This document shows, piece by piece, positions 51,359-64,000 of a stretch of DNA of 64,000 bases. Source of the stretch: Limanda limanda (lineage: Eukaryota; Chordata; Actinopteri; Pleuronectiformes; Pleuronectidae); the NCBI RefSeq assembly GCF_963576545.1, contig NC_083637.1, forward strand, positions 23,914,507-23,978,506. Reading direction: 5' to 3'. The position numbers and the translations under genes were made by a program. Under the pieces are notes generated by a model, which saw only the letters and a list, made by a program, of their open reading frames with translations, did not search any database and was not told the origin of the DNA. Position 1 is the first letter of the stretch, and each line of letters starts with the position of its first letter.

Positions 51359-51364
51359 TTTATT
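51359..51364 (-). terminator. Candidate SMAP1 polyadenylation signal
   Basis: AATAAA on the minus strand, about 540 bases after the SMAP1 stop. The intervening presumed 3' UTR includes a CT-rich tract (51709-51740). Confidence 0.45.
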
Positions 51365-51903
51365 ATCACTTTAATTTTATAGGGGAACCACAAGTACTTT
51401 AAAAGAAGGTTATACAGCGCTGTACATTTGGGAGCAGTACTGAGACTAGAAGAGTCATATCTTCTCCCTTTAAATATGATTCATTTAAATGTTCTACAAT
51501 CTTATAATGATACAGTGATACAATAAAAGCTTGTGTAACTGGTCCTGCAGCTTTTCTGATATGTCGATATCATTTTTGTTGGGACTGTTATCTCCTTGTA
51601 GTTTTTCTTTTCCAAAAAAGGAAAATAAAAGTTATGTTCAAAAACCATACGACAGGCAGAAACTGCCAGGCTGTAATCCTGCATGACTCCCAATTCACTC
51701 ACACAATAGAGAGAAAGAGAGAGAGAGAGAGAGAGGGAGAAGGAGGAGAAAAAAAAAGAGATACAATTTTCATGTTCTGAAGGCTGGACAGTGATGGAGA
51801 TAGGCATCAGTTCATAGTGAAGCACAGAGAAGCACAAGATATACATTTGCACTTTCTGCAACCTCGACTCTTACTCAGCCTGACCATCGACCTGCTCCAC
51901 GGC

Positions 51904-60599
<8,696 letters not shown>

Positions 60600-61090
60600 G
60601 TTCGCGGCGGCGGCGGCGGGGCGTTAGCGACGAGGAGAGATCTGCGAGAATCAGTCGATCGAAAGTCGTTTCTGGTAAAAGACCATAATCAGAGGACCGG
60701 ACGCCTCCGAGTAGGGAAATGAAAACACCCGGAACCGGAATCCTGACTCCGCCCACAGGAATTCTAGCGCTGACGCGGCGGCGTCACCGGATTGGACGAC
60801 GGTGCTGACGTCGTGTGACGCACGGTGTTTTTTTTGTGAATTAAGTTTTTCATTTTTTTTATCAAAAATCCATCATGAGTTTATCAGCTCTTTGTCAGTG
60901 ATACATTTACTGGAGACATTCTCTCTCAGACTCCAGAGCTGCAGATCTGACACCACTCACCTATTATTATAGTGTTATTATTATTAGTAGTAGTGTAAGT
61001 CTAACTATCAACAGGTAAAATCATTGATAAAATCATTACATCTATAAATATAATTTATTAATTGTGCTATAACAACCATTCCTAGGTGCT

Positions 61091-61560
61091 TAAAGGGATA
61101 GTTCACCCAAAATGAAAATTCCGGGGTGGGTGAAGTGTTTGAGTCCACAAAACTTTTGGAGTTTCAGGGATAAACAGCATTGCAGCCAAATACAATTCCA
61201 ATTGAGGTAATTTGGGACTCCTTCAAATGTATAAAAACATAAAAAAAAACTAAAATCCCCTCCATACTGCTCGTGTGCTGTCATACAAGTGTCCATTAGC
61301 CCCGACATTCAAACTCGAAACAGCATAATTTACTCCGTGTTTTTTCTCTATAGATTCTGCTGTTATCCTCCTCCTAGTTACTCCTGCTGTCACTGCAGCT
61401 ATCACAAGTTGTCACGAGAACTGCACCAGGAACTAACTCCTCTTTTCCTAATGTCTTCTCCACTCAACACAACCGGTAGAGGCAGATGGCCGCTCACAGT
61501 GGGTCTGGTTCTAAAGGGGGAACTGTTGTGTTCATCTATTATATTGTAAGGTCTCAAACC
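61091..61560 (+). repeat. Fish dispersed repeat (AGGGATAGTTCACCC type)
   Basis: Begins AGGGATAGTTCACCCAAAAT followed by GAAAATTC, the start of one of the most abundant short repeats in fish genomes. It lies between the 5' end of SMAP1 and the 3' end of CENPK. The right boundary is uncertain. Confidence 0.6.
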
Positions 61561-61622
61561 AAGTGCTTTGAGATTAGATAATCATCCAATGAAGGCAACA
61601 TAGCATCACATCAGCTCCAAAG

Positions 61623-61628
61623 TTTATT
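61623..61628 (-). terminator. Candidate CENPK polyadenylation signal
   Basis: AATAAA on the minus strand, about 535 bases after the CENPK stop codon. Confidence 0.5.
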
Positions 61629-62051
61629 GAATATGAACAAGAAAATAAAAAACAATCTAGTGAATAACTTGTACATATATACAGGTATATCTATAGGCCT
61701 CAAACGTTTTGTACACTCTAAATAAAACTGAATATAAGAATTTCAAGGACACTGATAAACACTTACATACTATACATTGTTTATTACAAATTGAACCTGG
61801 CAAATGAAAACAGTTATGGAACTATAATCCAGGGAAATATTTAGACAAAAGGATATGTTAAATGTAAAATAGTCCATGGTTATTCTGTACAAATGGGATC
61901 TTAACATAAAACCTACTTGTATAAAGCCTAAATGGGCATTTCAGGAAATGCTATCTTTAATATGCACTCTACAACAGACATACACATACAGAAACGTACA
62001 AGCCTTGTTGCTTTAACAGCTGTCTTCATATCAGCTTTCGCACACACACAG

Positions 62052-62063
<12 letters not shown>

Positions 62064-62082
<19 letters not shown>
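62064..62082. repeat. (TA)n run in CENPK 3' UTR
   Basis: About nine TA units next to a CA tract, within the presumed 3' UTR of CENPK. Confidence 0.85.
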
Positions 62083-62162
62083 CACAACAGCAGGACTGTA
62101 CAAGGCGACTGGAATTAGAAACACTTACAAATGGTGCCTGAGATGGCTAATGCACCACTGTC

Positions 62163-63930
62163 CTAAAAGAAGGTCTCCAGGCGGATCTTGAAGTGATTCT
62201 CCTGGTGCCTCACTGCAATCCCGTAGCGGAGAAGCAGCTCTATGTACGGTGGCCAGAATGTGTCATCTATCGTCACATAGGTGTCGTGTGGTGTGCTCAG
62301 GACCTTGTTCATGAGCACCTTCGGGGGAACAGGAGATAGAGGTGAGACTTGGGTTAAGCACATCTACAATCATAGTGCAAGATGATAACTTTTTCAGTGA
62401 AACATAAAACACTAGATTTAGACAGGAGAAGGAGAGAGATGACAAGAGATCTGCCTCACGCCCAAATAAAGGATATTTATGTTTAAATGGTATGGGTCAT
62501 TGCCTCATACTCAGCTATATTTGTGGCTGAAAATAAGTATGACATACACACATTCATTATTGTACTATATGTGGAGTGCAGGGAGTTTATATGGTTGGGG
62601 TGGGAGTATGACTATAACTCTATAGGAAATATAAACAACTAAAGTATAGACATTGTGTTTATTATTGTAAAATACTGCACCATTCAGTAGCTACCACAGG
62701 TGCATCACAACATGCTTGTTTTTTTAAGTTTTTTAGACGTGCTATGAAAAATTAAAATACCAATACAGTATTAAAATTAAGCGATCTGCACAACTGGGGA
62801 ACCATCAGTAGCCTTCAGTTTTCATGAAAACTTCTTTATCCAGTTTGGACGACTGTAAAGAACACGGTGGCCTACAGAGAGAGGACCCGCTCCTGATGTA
62901 AACATAAAGTATTCAAATATAAAGGGCCCATTCTAGGGTAAAGAAAACAACAATTTGTGTAACTTAAATAAAACACAAGAGTTAATACATCAGTAGTATT
63001 ATTTTATATTCAATTTCTGCCTATAGAACCTTTTACCTATATTTTACAGACTGGACCTTTAAGGAGATGGGTCCTAGTTATGTTTTCTCACTTTCTTTAA
63101 CAAGGCAAGTCAGGGATTCGGGTAAGATATTTTTTTTTGTGTGGGCGGCATGTTGCTCTTACTATTCACTCTTATCCTGACAGAATAACGAAACTCATTA
63201 AAGTCAGGGTGAAAAATGTATTTGCCCTCGTGGCTCTGTTGTTCAAATAATAATCTCTGAAAATGTCTTCAATTCCCTTTTCAGAATAAGACTAACTGAC
63301 AGTAAGCATCTGTTAGGATGAACAAAGCTTAATATCAGATGGTTTTACAAAAACTCAATTCAATTCTTATTATGTGGTGCATAAAAACTTACCTCCAGGA
63401 TTTCATTAAGTGAAATCAAGTTTCCATTTATCCCCAGGTCAATGTTCTGAAAATGAAAAAACAAACGATTGTAAGCAGCACAGAAGCAGTAACAGCACAG
63501 ATATTTACATGTTGACAGTCTGTAAATGCTCAATCAGACAACACAACGCAGGCCACTGCACCGTCTTCTTCCTGTTTGTACTGAATTCAATCTGAGGGAG
63601 AGGAGCATGCTTTTCCAGGACGTCCCCCAGACACTCCATCAACGTCTCCTGGTACACCTTCATTTTCTGGATTTTGGCCTTGGTGTCCCGCAGTACACTG
63701 TGGAAAGCATGTTTCAATTATTTTTTACATAATTTTTCCCTCTTCCCACATTTTTACGGCACTTCACATGTTGAGATGCACCTCATAGCGTAGAGTCCTC
63801 TGGTTCTGTGTGACTTTGCCACCATGCTCACCTCAGCTCTGATATTTTCTCCTTGTCCATTTGAAGTCGTTCAGCGCGATCACTGGCCGCTAATAGCACC
63901 TGTTTCTTCTCCTCCAACCACTTCAGCTCA
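62163..63930 (-). CDS. cenpk: Centromere protein K, 3' half (partial, runs off window)
   Basis: Four exons are seen, complement: 63832..63930, 63562..63697, 63393..63446, 62163..62318; phases close across all of them. They encode about 147 C-terminal residues; the 5' exons lie beyond the window. CENP-K belongs to the CENP-H/I/K part of the constitutive centromere-associated network at kinetochores. The visible part starts with a coiled coil (ELKWLEEKKQVLLAASDRAE), continues QKMKVYQETLMECLGDVLEK, and ends with DDTFWPPYIELLLRYGIAVR and KIRLETFF. The latter matches the conserved CENP-K C-terminus (human ends with SFWPPYVELLLRNGIALRH..). The donor after NRKKT (ACG/GTGCAG) is weak but phase-consistent. 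It shares its strand with SMAP1, whose start is about 0.9 kb past the CENPK polyadenylation signal. Confidence 0.92.
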
Positions 63931-64000
63931 CTGAGAAACAAAAATGTTCATAGCAATAAACAGAGCTTAACAAAAGGAAAACCTCTGCTGAAATCACAAC

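Overview
The window is vertebrate, almost certainly teleost, nuclear DNA. It has intron-rich genes, long fish-type microsatellites, a decayed Tc1-like transposon, many short dispersed repeats of kinds common in fish genomes, and a block of type I keratin genes beside gastrin and a HAP1/TRAK-type gene. The human 17q21 keratin region has the same neighbours (GAST and HAP1 convergent, beside type I keratins). The species cannot be named from the sequence alone.

Layout. 1-2.6 kb: 3' end of a HAP1/TRAK-family gene (+). 2.9-3.6 kb: complete small gastrin gene (-), convergent with it. 5.6-7.1 kb: dead Tc1-like element carrying a nested insert with telomere-type repeats. 9.0-12.9 kb: type I keratin A (+), divergent, with one non-canonical intron. 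13-20.6 kb: gene-poor stretch with very long GATA and GACA tracts and a possible small unidentified gene tail (-). 20.7-23.0 kb: keratin B (+), glycine-rich head. 24.0-24.5 kb: GC-rich element with short terminal inverted repeats. 25.4-29.0 kb: keratin C (-), K18-like. 29-41.6 kb: repeat-rich intergenic DNA. 41.6-45.0 kb: keratin D (+). 45-51.3 kb: repeat-rich intergenic DNA. 51.3-60.7 kb: complete SMAP1-type ArfGAP gene (-), ten coding exons. 61.6-64 kb: 3' half of CENPK (-), running off the window.

The four keratins share the type I rod exon pattern (83, 157, 162, 126 and about 221 bp), so I could place nearly every splice site by phase and length. They should supply acidic partners for keratin heterodimers in epithelia. 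Gastrin, SMAP1 and CENPK are functionally unrelated neighbours. All coding models are my hand splicing of the genomic sequence; no transcript evidence was available.

I found no convincing new molecular system. The most unusual points are in keratin A: an extra phase-0 intron inside the usual first exon, a probable GC-AG intron, and a GT microsatellite butting against a 3' splice site. Others are keratin tail microexons of 11 and 14 nt, co-occurring long GATA/GACA tracts, a three-copy CA/CCCTAA-like mobile repeat, and an unexplained pair of phase-compatible ORFs at 19.9-20.4 kb.
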